Shown here piece by piece: positions 7,578 through 16,227 of a stretch of 50,949 nt of DNA. Position 1 is the stretch's first letter, and each line of letters opens with the position of its first letter. The position numbers and the translations under genes are program-made. Below the pieces are notes generated by a model. It was not told the DNA's origin, did not search any database, and was given only the letters and a program-made list of their open reading frames with translations. Source of the stretch: Bacillota bacterium (GTDB lineage Bacteria > Bacillota > Clostridia > Christensenellales > Aristaeellaceae); the NCBI GenBank assembly GCA_023411395.1, contig JAEYOV010000024.1, positions 1-50,949 of the forward strand, read 5' to 3'.

Positions 7578-7603
7578 TAATTCTTTCCGCGCGGAACAAA
7601 AAG

Positions 7604-7617
7604 CGGCCTTCAGGCCG
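7604..7617 (+). terminator. Weak hairpin after rex
   Basis: CGGCCT-tc-AGGCCG lies 26 bp after rex and is followed by TTAATTGGG, a poor T-tract. Read-through into the VanW gene is possible. Confidence 0.35.
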
Positions 7618-7660
7618 TTAATTGGGTGTAAACATAACTTTTGGAGAAGGAGCATACGCC

Positions 7661-9418
7661 ATGGAGCAGACCCCTTCCAGGATGGATCCTCAGGGCCGGG
7701 ATCAGGTGTCAAAGCCCCGAGTCGTTCGTGCCCGGAACGAAGCGGACCGCTCCTTTGAACAATCATTTCCCTCCGTTCACACAACCAATCCCGGCCGGGT
7801 GCCGGTGCACAGCGCCTATGAGCGCCGCGCTGCCGCGGGCCGTTCGTCCCGATCCGGCGCAAGCGGGGCCGGGTCATTCGGCAATGGCGGCGCGGGCTAC
7901 CGGGGGAACGGGTATTCCGGCCCGTCCCGAAGGAAAAATACCCATCCGATTTTATACGCCACCGTCATCATGGTCTGCACCCTGCTGCTCATCAGTATGG
8001 GCCTGCTTATGGCACCCCAGCTTTTCGGCGCTTTTTGGAAGGACATGCCCAACTTAGCGTTCGTCAACGGCCAATTGCTGGAGTGGGATGCTTCCCGGAT
8101 GAACGATTACAGGAGCAAACGCAATTTTTTGAACCGGGATACCATTTTCCCCGGCGTATATGTGGACAATGTCCATATAGGAAACATGACCATTGCTCAG
8201 GCCAAGGGGGAATTAAGTTCCAGCCAGTCCCAGTCGGACAGCGGTTTTTCCCTGACGGTGGCGATCGGCAACTTCACCAGGAACATCAACAGCCAATCGG
8301 TGCCCCTTTCCCGGAATGTGGATCAGGTGCTGGAAAAGGCGTACGCCTTGGGACGGCAGAATACCTCCGCCATCTTGAAATCATCCATGACGCCTTTTGA
8401 GCAGCGCCTTTTCAGCACGGAGGAGCTGTACCGCAACAACGTGTACCTTACCTCCGAAACGACCTATGACAAGGCGGCGGTGCGGGCGCTGACCGACGAT
8501 ATGGTGAACCGCGTGAACAGGGCGCCTGTCGACGCCATGGTGAAGACATTTGATTTTGACAACAGAAGCTTCACCTTTACCGACGAGGCCGTGGGCGTTT
8601 CGGTGGATGGGGAGGCGCTGTACCGGCAGGTGATCGCCAAGCTGGATGCCAAGGAGTATGGCCAGACGCTCACCGTCATGCCGGAGATCCTCACCCCCAA
8701 GGTGACCAAGGTGGAGCTGATGAACAGCTTCAAGCGCGTTTCCAGCTATACTACAAGCACCACCAGCAACGCCAACCGCAACACCAATGTGGATTTGTCC
8801 GCCAGGGCCCTCAACGGGCGCACGGTGATGCCGGGGGAAGTATTCTCTTTCAATGAGGCCACCGGGCAGCGCACCGTAGCCAAGGGCTACAAGGAGGCCA
8901 TTGCCATCTCCGGCGGGCAGGCGGTTCCGGATATCGGCGGCGGTGTGTGCCAAACTTCCAGTACGCTGTTCAACGCGGTGGCCAGGGCAGACCTGGAGAT
9001 TGTGAGCCGCAGCCCTCACGCCTGGCCCAGCACCTATGTGGAAAAGGGCCTGGACGCCACCGTCAACTGGCCGAACCTGGACTTCAAATTCCGCAACAAC
9101 AAGGATACGCCCGTCTTCATCATCAGTTGGTACAAAGACCGCAAGGTGACGGTGGAGATTTACGGCATGAGCCTTGGCACCGGCGTGACCATCGACCTTA
9201 CATCCAAGGTGACGCAAACGGTGCGCCCGCCCTCCGATGTCAAGTATGTGCAAAATCCGAACCTTCCAGCCGGTACCAGCAAGGAAACCATTGAGGCCAG
9301 AACGGGCTATGTGGTGGACACCTACAAGGTATGGTACAGGGACGGCCAGGAAATCAAGCGGGAAAAGATGTTCACCTCCAACTACAGGGCGTTCCAAAGA
9401 ACGGTGGAATTCAATTAG
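7661..9418 (+). CDS. VanW-family surface protein with peptidoglycan-binding domain
   Basis: This 585-residue protein has a basic, Gly/Ser/Arg-rich cytoplasmic tail (residues 1-93), one membrane helix (about 95-118) and a large extracellular part. Residues about 150-340 resemble the PG_binding_4/YoaR-type domain of such proteins. Residues about 393-500 are the VanW domain (FSFNEATGQRT, AISGGQAVPDIGGGVCQTSS, SPHAWPSTYVEKGLDATV). The role is probably in cell-wall structure; vancomycin resistance is not implied. The start is set by AGAAGGAG before ATG 7661. Confidence 0.9.
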   Translation: MEQTPSRMDPQGRDQVSKPRVVRARNEADRSFEQSFPSVHTTNPGRVPVHSAYERRAAAGRSSRSGASGAGSFGNGGAGYRGNGYSGPSRRKNTHPILYATVIMVCTLLLISMGLLMAPQLFGAFWKDMPNLAFVNGQLLEWDASRMNDYRSKRNFLNRDTIFPGVYVDNVHIGNMTIAQAKGELSSSQSQSDSGFSLTVAIGNFTRNINSQSVPLSRNVDQVLEKAYALGRQNTSAILKSSMTPFEQRLFSTEELYRNNVYLTSETTYDKAAVRALTDDMVNRVNRAPVDAMVKTFDFDNRSFTFTDEAVGVSVDGEALYRQVIAKLDAKEYGQTLTVMPEILTPKVTKVELMNSFKRVSSYTTSTTSNANRNTNVDLSARALNGRTVMPGEVFSFNEATGQRTVAKGYKEAIAISGGQAVPDIGGGVCQTSSTLFNAVARADLEIVSRSPHAWPSTYVEKGLDATVNWPNLDFKFRNNKDTPVFIISWYKDRKVTVEIYGMSLGTGVTIDLTSKVTQTVRPPSDVKYVQNPNLPAGTSKETIEARTGYVVDTYKVWYRDGQEIKREKMFTSNYRAFQRTVEFN

Positions 9419-9434
9419 GCGAATGAAGAATCCT

Positions 9435-9466
9435 TGAGGACCCGGAGCAAAAGCTTCGGGTCCTCA
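9435..9466. terminator. Hairpin between convergent VanW and methyltransferase genes
   Basis: TGAGGACCCG and CGGGTCCTCA form a 10-bp stem around a 12-nt loop. It lies 16 bp after the VanW stop and 9 bp from the stop of the minus-strand gene, so it can end both. T-tracts are weak. Confidence 0.6.
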
Positions 9467-9475
9467 TCGTTGCAT

Positions 9476-10270
9476 CTATTTGATTTTCCAGTACTTGCGC
9501 TTGAAGCCTTCCGTTGGGAAATGCATCCTGGCCCAGTTAAAGCCGCTGTCCACCAGAAACTGATGGCTGGGGCAGTCATGATCGTTGTTGCCGGGGATCA
9601 GAATCACCATCCCGCCGGGATTTACGACCCGCAGCATCTCGGCCACTTCCTCCGCCGGGTGATCCCCGTATACATGACCGCTGGTGATGACATCGGCAAA
9701 GCCGTCTTCAAAGGGCAGTTCTGTTATCAGGCCCTCGGTGACGTATAGGTTATGCACTTTTTCCATTTGAGCCCGTCGCTTCAGAAACCTGCGCAGGTTG
9801 TATACAGGTTCCACGCAGTATACCGCTTTGCACAGCGGGGCCATGGCAAAAGCCTGCTTGCCCGTGCCGGAGCCGATGTCCACTACCCTTTTCCCCGCCC
9901 AGTCCGTTATGCCTGTGAGTTCCTTTGCGTCCCAGCCAAGAAAGGGCTGACACTGGTAGGTTTCGGGTTCCAGCACGTATACAATCCAGTCCTCCATGGC
10001 GGCTACCAGTTCCTGCTCCATGCGGCGGAGGGCAGGGCCGTCCGGGAGGGGTTCCGGAGAAAATTCTGCCAGCAGTCCGTCGATCCAGGCTGCTTTGGCC
10101 GGCGACTTGTGGCGAATGAAGTAGGCGATATAGGGTTTGCTGCGCAGCACCATGGCAAAGGCCCGGCGGTGAAAGCTTTCGTCCAGCCAAGAAAAATGGC
10201 AGTCCTCCAGCAGCAAAAGAGATTCCACAGGCACATCCAGTAGATTCTTTTTCCAGTTCAGTGGAGACAT
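9476..10270 (-). CDS. Class I SAM-dependent methyltransferase
   Basis: In this 264-residue protein the first 110 residues are a helical region of unknown role. The rest is a class I methyltransferase: SAM motif I VVDIGSGTGKQAF (about 130-142), acidic end of strand 2 in YCVEPV, motif II around LPFEDGFADVITSGHVYGDHP, and the post-motif VVNPGGMVILIPG. Substrate unknown; the layout resembles UbiE/Methyltransf_11 proteins acting on small molecules. A good SD (GGAGG, 8 nt) precedes the ATG. The leader contains a small upstream ORF and alternative hairpins. Confidence 0.85.
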   Translation of the reverse strand: MSPLNWKKNLLDVPVESLLLLEDCHFSWLDESFHRRAFAMVLRSKPYIAYFIRHKSPAKAAWIDGLLAEFSPEPLPDGPALRRMEQELVAAMEDWIVYVLEPETYQCQPFLGWDAKELTGITDWAGKRVVDIGSGTGKQAFAMAPLCKAVYCVEPVYNLRRFLKRRAQMEKVHNLYVTEGLITELPFEDGFADVITSGHVYGDHPAEEVAEMLRVVNPGGMVILIPGNNDHDCPSHQFLVDSGFNWARMHFPTEGFKRKYWKIK

Positions 10271-10312
10271 TCAAACGCCCTCCGATGATTTTTCAATTTT
10301 TCATCCGATATG

Positions 10313-10347
10313 GCGCCTGCGCCCCCTGGCGCTGTCAGCGCAGGCGC
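10313..10347 (-). promoter_or_regulatory. Alternative stem-loops in the methyltransferase leader
   Basis: GCGCCTGCGC and GCGCAGGCGC form a perfect 10-bp stem with a 15-nt loop. A competing 5-bp stem (GCGCT/AGCGC at 10329-10341) uses part of the same sequence. The structure overlaps the end and stop codon of the short upstream ORF, the geometry of a translation-coupled attenuator. No T-tract follows, so translational control is as possible as transcriptional. Confidence 0.45.
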
Positions 10348-10367
10348 ATCCTCCATGTATTCCTCAT
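10335..10367 (-). CDS. Candidate 10-residue leader peptide
   Basis: The ORF MRNTWRMRLR has a textbook SD (AAAGGAG, 8 nt before ATG) and lies between the promoter and the methyltransferase start. Four of ten residues are Arg. A second upstream ORF of 32 codons (10258-10356) starts in another frame with a poorer SD and would run 13 nt into the methyltransferase gene. Neither is proven to be translated. Confidence 0.4.
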   Translation of the reverse strand: MRNTWRMRLR

Positions 10368-10394
10368 ATCAATCGCTCCTTTCAGGTTTTTCCC

Positions 10395-10423
10395 AGTATA
10401 GCATTGCCAGATGCAAGCGTCAA
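10395..10423 (-). promoter_or_regulatory. Sigma-A promoter of the methyltransferase gene
   Basis: Minus-strand TTGACG, 17-bp spacer, TATACT. It gives a leader of about 115 nt containing the short ORF and hairpins. Confidence 0.8.
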
Positions 10424-10478
10424 TTTGTTGTTATAAAGCTGGTTTTTTTTATATATAACGAAGTTTTTGGGGTGAGGT

Positions 10479-10516
10479 GCGGAGAGGGAAATTTTTACAA
10501 AAATTCTCCTCTCCGC
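10479..10516. repeat. 38-bp stem-loop upstream of the TetR promoter
   Basis: GCGGAGAGG and CCTCTCCGC form a perfect 9-bp outer stem, and TTTTT/AAAAA can pair inside. It lies in the divergent spacer 36 bp upstream of the TetR -35 box. It might be a regulator binding palindrome or a transcript-end structure. Confidence 0.45.
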
Positions 10517-10551
10517 CAATATCTAAAGCTGCGTCTCCTTCCCCGCGCTTC

Positions 10552-10580
10552 TTGACGCGTTTTGGCGCTTGGGATATACT
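10552..10580 (+). promoter_or_regulatory. Sigma-A promoter of the TetR regulator gene
   Basis: TTGACG, 17-bp spacer, TATACT; the same two hexamers as the divergent methyltransferase promoter. The -10 ends 22 bp before the ATG. Confidence 0.8.
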
Positions 10581-10602
10581 GGGATCGAAAAGGGGTGAAA
10601 GC

Positions 10603-11301
10603 ATGCGGCGCGGGGATGAGAAAAAGCAGGCGGTTCTCGATGTGGCGGAGCGGCTGTTTTACCTCAAGGGGTACGAACAGACCTCCGTACAGGATATTTT
10701 GGACGTGCTCAAGACCAGCAAGGGCAGCTTTTACCACCACTTTGAAAGCAAGTACGCGGTGCTGGAAACGCTGTGTGCGAGGCGGGCCGGGAGGGCACTG
10801 GAAAAGGCGGAGGAGGCAATGGGCGGAGAAACGGAGAGCCTCAAACGCCTGAATGTACTCATGCATTTCGCATTGCCCATCCGCGAGGGAGAGGAGCAGT
10901 TTTTGACACTGCTTTTGCCCATGATCTTCATGGAAAACGGCCGAACGCTGTACACCCGGTATGGTCAGGCGCTGGCCGAAACCTTTTTTCCAAGGCTCAG
11001 AACGGCGCTGGAGCAGGCCGGCTCGGAGGGCATGGTGCACCTGTACCATCCCTTGCATACGCCGGATATGCTGATGGCGCTGCTGAATCAATGCTGGTTT
11101 GACGCGGCGAAGCATATGACGGACGTGCTTTACAAGAGCGGTGCGGTGGATCCGGGTTACCTGATGGGAATATTGCAGGCCTACCGCTTTGCCATGGAGC
11201 GGATTCTGGATGCGCCTTATGGCAGCCTGGATCTATTGCGGCTGCCGGAGCTTGCGCAGACTGTTCAGCGGGTGATGGCGGAAATGCGCCTTAAGCGGTA
11301 G
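10603..11301 (+). CDS. TetR/AcrR-family transcriptional regulator
   Basis: This 232-residue protein has an N-terminal TetR HTH (about 8-55: VLDVAERLFYLKGYEQTSVQDILDVL with recognition helix TSKGSFYHHFESKYAVLE). The helical ligand-binding part is not informative. ATG 10603 follows AGGGGTGAAAGC; the frame stays open upstream without an SD. It is divergent from the methyltransferase gene across a 332-bp spacer with two promoters and hairpins, so it may control that gene and itself. The inducer is unknown. Confidence 0.9.
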   Translation: MRRGDEKKQAVLDVAERLFYLKGYEQTSVQDILDVLKTSKGSFYHHFESKYAVLETLCARRAGRALEKAEEAMGGETESLKRLNVLMHFALPIREGEEQFLTLLLPMIFMENGRTLYTRYGQALAETFFPRLRTALEQAGSEGMVHLYHPLHTPDMLMALLNQCWFDAAKHMTDVLYKSGAVDPGYLMGILQAYRFAMERILDAPYGSLDLLRLPELAQTVQRVMAEMRLKR

Positions 11302-11318
11302 GCGATAAGCGGTATAAG

Positions 11319-11364
11319 AAAAATGCCGGGAAGAGTGTTTTGTTTTCTCTTCCCGGCATTTTTT
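11319..11364. terminator. Bidirectional terminator
   Basis: A 17-bp stem (AAAAATGCCGGGAAGAG with its complement ending in TTTTTT) lies between the convergent TetR gene and the CehA-like gene. It has a T-run in both directions and abuts the CehA-like stop codon. Confidence 0.9.
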
Positions 11365-12670
11365 ATGTCCTTTCCCGGTACACCGGATTTCCGATACTGG
11401 CCAGGATCAAGCCAAGGCCGGGCAGCGGCCGCCAGACCTCCGTGCGCACAAACAGGCTGCCGCCTACGGGCTTTTCCGCCTCAAAGCGGGCGTAAGCTCC
11501 CGGCGTCTCCCGCCAGATCAGCCCGGTCTGGTTGTACAGCCGCACCTCATCCCCAGCCCGGAGATTTGTAAAGGTCATCAGCAGCGTTTCCCCGTCATGC
11601 TCTGCGGCCGTATCGCCCATGCGGGCCTTTCCCCATTTCAGGTCAAGCTGGGGGGCGTCCGGCGTCATGCCCACAAAGGCATGGCCCTTTTTCAATGCCA
11701 TCAAAATGTCGCTTTTGCTGCGGGAGGCGCTGTACAAAAAGGTGGCGGGGGTGGCCATTTGCCGGAACAGCTCACCCCGATGGGCGTCGCTGCCGCCGAT
11801 GGCGTTAAGATGCCGCCCCTTGCACAATTCTTCATGCCAGAACCGGATGGCGGCAGCGTTTTCGGGGGTAAAGGGGCCGTTCCAGATTTCGATGAGATCG
11901 GCGGGCACATCCGCATCAAGGCCGAACTTCCAGCCGCAGGAGCCGTCCATGGGGTGGTTGATGCAGGCCAATGCCCCGTTTTGCCTGCCCTCCTGCATAA
12001 TGGACAGCACTTCCTCCCGGCTGTTAGCTACAAAGGTTCTGACCGGCCTTTTAACGCCCAGCAGATTGTAATGGCCGCCGTAGTAGGTCATCTCCACGCC
12101 GGGCAGCACCGCAAGGTCCGGGTAACAGGGCAAATAAGCGTTGGAGGTCATGCAGTTGTGATCCGTGATGAATATGTAATCCAGCCGGTCCTGGCGTGCC
12201 CTTGCGACGGTCTCCTCCGGGGAATACCACCCGTCGGAATGCCGAGTATGCAGGTGGGTATCCCCCTTGAGTAAAACCGGCTGCTTAGGCTCCTGCTTCA
12301 CGGTGAGGGTCAGGGCACAGCCTGATTCCTCCAGAAGGTACAGGCCCAGTATCACATACCAGGTGCCCGGCATAATGGGCGCCGGCCTGTACCCCGGCGT
12401 GGCGCAGTTTTCATGGATGGCAATGCTCAAGCGCTCGGAGCCGGATGCTCCTATCAGTTCATGGCTTGGATCCTCCAGCGCCAGGTCGATGATGTTGACT
12501 TCCAAAAGGCGTTCTCTGCCCGGCGCTTCCTCATGGGAGCGGCGGCGCTGGTAATCGTAGGAGACGGTAAGCTGCTCTATATCCGTTCCTACATTGACAG
12601 GGATGCGAAGGTAGGTGCGTTCCTGGTCTTTGGAGAATGCAAGGCTAAAAGTTTGGCGGTTTTCAGGCAT
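11363..12670 (-). CDS. CehA/McbA-type PHP-domain metallohydrolase
   Basis: In this 435-residue protein residues 1-130 form a beta-rich N-terminal domain. Residues 137-350 are a PHP metal-dependent hydrolase: DTHLHTRHSDG (137-147), ITDHN (168-172), GVE (191-193), INHP (237-240) and IGGSDAH (291-297) supply the metal ligands. The C-terminal 90 residues look like a beta-sandwich. CehA/McbA relatives cleave esters or phosphoesters. No signal peptide, so it is cytoplasmic. It is the last gene of the ABC operon, 35 bp after the permease, and probably acts on the imported compound. Confidence 0.85.
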   Translation of the reverse strand: MPENRQTFSLAFSKDQERTYLRIPVNVGTDIEQLTVSYDYQRRRSHEEAPGRERLLEVNIIDLALEDPSHELIGASGSERLSIAIHENCATPGYRPAPIMPGTWYVILGLYLLEESGCALTLTVKQEPKQPVLLKGDTHLHTRHSDGWYSPEETVARARQDRLDYIFITDHNCMTSNAYLPCYPDLAVLPGVEMTYYGGHYNLLGVKRPVRTFVANSREEVLSIMQEGRQNGALACINHPMDGSCGWKFGLDADVPADLIEIWNGPFTPENAAAIRFWHEELCKGRHLNAIGGSDAHRGELFRQMATPATFLYSASRSKSDILMALKKGHAFVGMTPDAPQLDLKWGKARMGDTAAEHDGETLLMTFTNLRAGDEVRLYNQTGLIWRETPGAYARFEAEKPVGGSLFVRTEVWRPLPGLGLILASIGNPVYRERT

Positions 12671-12705
12671 GGATATGCTTCCTTCCGCTGTGTAATGAAT
12701 TGATA

Positions 12706-13575
12706 TTACCCCTTGGAGGCGCCCAGCGTCAAGCCGCCGATGAGAAATCTTTGCGTGAAGGCGTACAGGATGACCAAAGGCAGGATGGAGATGATGATGG
12801 CTGCCATTTGAGCGTTGGGGGCAATGATGTCAATGCCGGAGGTGCCGTCGTTGGCGAAGGCCAGGCCCTTCAACACCATGGGCAGGGTATATTTTTTGGC
12901 GTCGGTAATGATGGTCACCGGCAGCATCAGGGCGTTCCATTTTCCGATAAACTCCAAAAAGGTGATGGCGGCAAGGCCGGGGATGGACAGGGGCAGATAA
13001 ATGCTGGCGAGAATCCTAAGCTCCGTGGCGCTGTCGATGCGCCCCGATTCCGCCAGTGATTCCGGAACGCTCAGAAAATAATTGCGCATCAGCAGTATGG
13101 AAAAGCCGGAGACCAGGCCGTTTATAATCAGGCCCGTATACGTATTCAAAAGGCCCATCTGCTTGTTCAGCGAATAGATGGAGATCAGCGTCAGGTCGCC
13201 GGGAATCATCATGGTAAAGAGGATTGCCGTGGAAATCGCCCGCCTGAAGGGCAGGTCCCGCTGCACCAGCACATAGCCCGCCAGGGCGGAAAGAATCACC
13301 TGGATGAAGGTGGCGGTCACCGAAACGAAGGAGGAGTTCGAAAACGCCCGGGAAAGGTTGGCCCGCTGCCAGATGGTTGTATAGCCTTCCACCGAGAATA
13401 CCTTGGGCCAGAGGATGACCCCCGGCTCCATGGAGCCAAGACGTGTGGAAAAGGAAACGGCCAGCACGTTGACCATGGGAATGATCATGGTGAAGAATAC
13501 CAGGGCCAGCAAAAGCCCGTTGAAAAGTTTCTGCCCGGGGGACAGCTCGTTGCGGAACACCTTTGAATAAGCCAT
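12706..13575 (-). CDS. Sugar-type ABC permease (MalG/LplC-like)
   Basis: This 289-residue protein has six membrane helices with the MalG-type cytoplasmic coupling loop (LAESGRIDSATELRILASIYLP), an EAA-motif variant. The C-terminus FLIGGLTLGASKG is typical of CUT1 inner-membrane components. It pairs with the permease 15 bp upstream and the binding protein before that. No ATPase gene lies in the operon, so a shared MsmK-type ATPase elsewhere is likely. Substrate unknown. Confidence 0.9.
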   Translation of the reverse strand: MAYSKVFRNELSPGQKLFNGLLLALVFFTMIIPMVNVLAVSFSTRLGSMEPGVILWPKVFSVEGYTTIWQRANLSRAFSNSSFVSVTATFIQVILSALAGYVLVQRDLPFRRAISTAILFTMMIPGDLTLISIYSLNKQMGLLNTYTGLIINGLVSGFSILLMRNYFLSVPESLAESGRIDSATELRILASIYLPLSIPGLAAITFLEFIGKWNALMLPVTIITDAKKYTLPMVLKGLAFANDGTSGIDIIAPNAQMAAIIISILPLVILYAFTQRFLIGGLTLGASKG

Positions 13576-13590
13576 GATAATACCCCCTGC

Positions 13591-14529
13591 TTAATAGCCG
13601 CTGTCCCTGTCATACCCGGCCAGCCATCTGATCCCGGTGGAAATCAAAATGGTGACCAGCAGCACTACCGTGGCGGCCGCGGTGGCCATCCCGATCCGCG
13701 TTTGCAGAATTCCTTCCTCATAGATGTACAAAAGCAGGCTGCGGATTTGATCCTTGATGGCCGGGCGGCTTAGGATGAATACCTGGTCAAAATTCCGCAA
13801 AACCCCCGTGGCGCCAATGACCAGCAGCGTTTTGATGGTGGGGCCCAATTGCGGGAGGATGATGTGGCGGATCTGCCTCATCCTGGTGGCGCCGTCGATG
13901 CGGGCGGCCTCATAAATGGTAGGGTCGATGGTCACGATGCTGGCCATCAAAAGCACCACAAAATAGCCCGCCTGCTTCCAGGCGTTGGTGAACAGAATCA
14001 CCGGGCGGCCCCAGGATGCCGTGGTGAAAAAGCCGATCCTATCCAGGCCCAGTTGTTGCAGCACTGTGTTTATAAGGCCGGTAGCGGACAGTACATAGAT
14101 CCACACGCCGCCAACAACCGTCCAGGAAAACAGGTAGGGCAGGAAGGTCACCGTCTGAATGAGGGATTTGATGGCCTTCCGGCGCACCTCGTTCACGCAA
14201 ATGGCCAGTACCACCGCCACCGCCAGATTGATAAGCAGCGAGAGCGTTCCCAGGTATACGGAGTTGAAAAAGGCCTGGCGGAACTGAAAATCACGAAAGA
14301 TTTCCACGTAATTATTGAGGCCGATGAACTGTGGCGTACCGAAGAAGCGCTCCTTTTGCAGGCTTTGGGTAAACCCCAGAGCCAGCGGATAGAATGAAAA
14401 GATGGCAAAATACAAAAAGACCGGCAGAAGCATCAAGTAGATCCACCTGTATTGCCGGATGCGCTTTTGTAAAAGGAGGCGCTTGCGCCTTCTCTGTTCC
14501 TTCTGCGGCCATTGGGTCACGGCATCCAT
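13591..14529 (-). CDS. Sugar-type ABC permease (MalF/LplB-like)
   Basis: This 312-residue permease has six helices, with the first near residues 28-50 (WIYLMLLPVFLYFAIFSFYPL) and the EAA loop in YEAARIDGATRMRQIRHIILPQLGP. It forms the CUT1 membrane channel with the downstream permease. ATG 14529 is preferred, behind GAAAGGGG; an in-frame TTG 7 codons earlier has no SD. A stem-loop separates it from the binding-protein gene. Confidence 0.9.
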   Translation of the reverse strand: MDAVTQWPQKEQRRRKRLLLQKRIRQYRWIYLMLLPVFLYFAIFSFYPLALGFTQSLQKERFFGTPQFIGLNNYVEIFRDFQFRQAFFNSVYLGTLSLLINLAVAVVLAICVNEVRRKAIKSLIQTVTFLPYLFSWTVVGGVWIYVLSATGLINTVLQQLGLDRIGFFTTASWGRPVILFTNAWKQAGYFVVLLMASIVTIDPTIYEAARIDGATRMRQIRHIILPQLGPTIKTLLVIGATGVLRNFDQVFILSRPAIKDQIRSLLLYIYEEGILQTRIGMATAAATVVLLVTILISTGIRWLAGYDRDSGY

Positions 14530-14553
14530 CGTTTTTCCCCTTTCGCTCAAAGG

Positions 14554-14579
14554 AGGGGCTGCCCGCAGGAGCAGCCCCT
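14554..14579 (-). terminator. Intercistronic hairpin after the binding-protein gene
   Basis: AGGGGCTGC and GCAGCCCCT form a 9-bp stem with an 8-nt loop between the solute-binding-protein and first permease genes, with no T-run. Such hairpins commonly keep binding-protein mRNA more abundant than permease mRNA. Confidence 0.6.
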
Positions 14580-14600
14580 GTCTATTGGTTTTCCGTCTGC

Positions 14601-15971
14601 CTATTGGATGATTTCCAGTTGCCTAAGCTCGCTCTGCATGGCGGCGACGCCGTCGGCGGCTGTCATGGAGCCGTTGATGATCTGGGTGGCATACTTGGCA
14701 ATGGCATCCCGGCACTTGCTGGTATTGGCGTCATTCAGTTCCGTGGAGGCGTATTGCAGGTACTCCATGGCCTTCTCAAAGCCGGGGTTCCAGCCAATGG
14801 GATTGACGAACTGGTTGCTCACAGGCACGGGAGCGCCATGGTCCTTGCCGTGGGATGCGCCGACTTCCGTCAGAACCACCTTGCTGTCCACAAGGTTCCA
14901 GTCGTGGCCTTCGATGCCGATGGAGAGCAGCTCGCCGCCAAACTGGGTGGCGAAGTATTCCAGGGCTTTGAAGGCGCCTTCGGGGTTCTTGGCGTTGGCG
15001 GGAATGATCCAAATGGAGGGATCGCCGCGGGTGAGCATGTAATCGGTGGATTCGCCTTTGGTGCCCGGCAGGGGATAGGCTTCGTACTCGGCGGGATACT
15101 GCGCGCCGGCGTTTACGTTATACAGCCCGGTCCAAGCCGCCCAGTCCACATTCACGCCGGTCTTGCCGGTCTGGAACTTGTTGCGCAAATCCCTGGTTTC
15201 ATCCGTCAGGCAGTTGGGGTCAAGCAAGCCTTCCTTGTACAGCTTGGCCAGCCACTCCCAGACAGGGATGGCAGCTTCGGAAGCGGTGGGAACGGTAATG
15301 GTGCCATCTTCAGCCTTGACCATGCCGCACTTAATGCCAACAGAGGAGAACCAGGGCTGCAGGTCGAACAGGGATTTTGCCACCGTGTTAAAGGCGTAGA
15401 AGCCTTCGCCACCCACGGCCTGCAGCTTCTTGAATGCCTCATAGTAACCGTCCAGCGTGGGGGGGATGGCGTCTACATCCACGCCGGCCTTTTCCGCCAG
15501 GACCTTGTTGATGTTTACCACCCTGTGGACTTCTTTCTTGTTGAAGCTGGCCCAGATTTTTCCATCGACCGTCACCTGGTCCCATTCGGAGGGGGTGACG
15601 ACATTGGCATCGCCAAGCACCGGGGAGGCTTTCACCCATTCGGTCAGGTCCGTCAGAGCACCCTGCTCCATGAGGCTGTACATCGTGCTGATGGATACGT
15701 AGATCAGGTCATACTGTTCGCCGCCCATGAGCTTCTGCATCACAACGTTGTTATAGTCGGACGCGGGCTTTTCCATGGTCACGTTGAGATTCAGCGCCTT
15801 GCCCAGGGCTTCCTGGAAAAGGACCATTTCGGCCTCGTCCTTGCCGCCGGTGACGGCGGTAATCAGCCGGAGTTCGCCCGACGGGGCGGCATCCGCCAAA
15901 GACGCCATTGCCGGCAGTACCAGCGCCAGCGCCAAGGTCAGAACAAGCAGTGCCTTGAGTGTTTTCTTCAT
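14601..15971 (-). CDS. Extracellular solute-binding protein of a sugar-type ABC transporter
   Basis: This 456-residue protein has a type I signal peptide (residues 1-28, cleavage probably after MASLADA). No lipobox cysteine is present, so it is not an obvious lipoprotein. The rest has the cluster-D/family-1 pattern: ligand-facing loops after VTGGKDEAEMVLFQEALGK and the hinge near PTASEAAIPVWEWLAKLYKEG. It would capture the substrate, probably an oligosaccharide or sugar derivative, for the two downstream permeases. Start follows AGGAGG at a longish 11 nt. First gene of the operon. Confidence 0.92.
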   Translation of the reverse strand: MKKTLKALLVLTLALALVLPAMASLADAAPSGELRLITAVTGGKDEAEMVLFQEALGKALNLNVTMEKPASDYNNVVMQKLMGGEQYDLIYVSISTMYSLMEQGALTDLTEWVKASPVLGDANVVTPSEWDQVTVDGKIWASFNKKEVHRVVNINKVLAEKAGVDVDAIPPTLDGYYEAFKKLQAVGGEGFYAFNTVAKSLFDLQPWFSSVGIKCGMVKAEDGTITVPTASEAAIPVWEWLAKLYKEGLLDPNCLTDETRDLRNKFQTGKTGVNVDWAAWTGLYNVNAGAQYPAEYEAYPLPGTKGESTDYMLTRGDPSIWIIPANAKNPEGAFKALEYFATQFGGELLSIGIEGHDWNLVDSKVVLTEVGASHGKDHGAPVPVSNQFVNPIGWNPGFEKAMEYLQYASTELNDANTSKCRDAIAKYATQIINGSMTAADGVAAMQSELRQLEIIQ

Positions 15972-16060
15972 TGCTGATCCATCCTCCTGATTTTTTTGGT
16001 TGGCAAAAAAGGCCGGGCGTTTTTCACCCTCTGCCGCTTCCGCTCAACTGTTGTGGCTAT

Positions 16061-16090
16061 AGCATACCATGATATACCCAAAAGTTCAAT
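16061..16090 (-). promoter_or_regulatory. Promoter of the binding-protein/permease/CehA operon
   Basis: Minus-strand TTGAAC, 18-bp spacer, TATGCT. Two half-sites of the neighbouring operator, ATACCA (16064-16069) and ATACCC (16074-16079), lie 10 bp apart over the -10 and spacer, consistent with repression by the divergent regulator. Confidence 0.6.
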
Positions 16091-16151
16091 ATGTATTTAA
16101 TGATATTCTGGATATATTTATGATAGACCCACGCAAGTTTACCTTTGTATC

Positions 16152-16180
16152 TTGAAGGAGGTTGATATATTTGGTATAAT
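16152..16180 (+). promoter_or_regulatory. Promoter of the GntR-LacI-type regulator
   Basis: TTGAAG, 17-bp spacer, perfect TATAAT. The start codon lies 47 bp downstream of the -10. Confidence 0.75.
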
Positions 16181-16184
16181 ACCA
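16172..16184. promoter_or_regulatory. Putative operator of the GntR-LacI-type regulator
   Basis: TGGTAT-A-ATACCA is a perfect 6-bp inverted repeat that covers the -10 box of the regulator's own promoter. It resembles the TGGT...ACCA form of GntR-family operators and shares its half-site with the divergent promoter. Confidence 0.55.
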
Positions 16185-16227
16185 GGGAGCATATAGGCAG
16201 GGGATGCAAGCCTGCGGGAGGTCTTAT

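Noticed and set aside
10258..10400. T-box or known riboswitch in the methyltransferase leader
   Set aside because: No T-box sequence, no terminator T-tract and no riboswitch core that I recognise; only the short ORFs and hairpins can be supported.
14394..15977. Long plus-strand frame opposite the binding-protein gene
   Set aside because: Antisense to a clear solute-binding protein; the translation shows no family motif and starts inside the permease gene.
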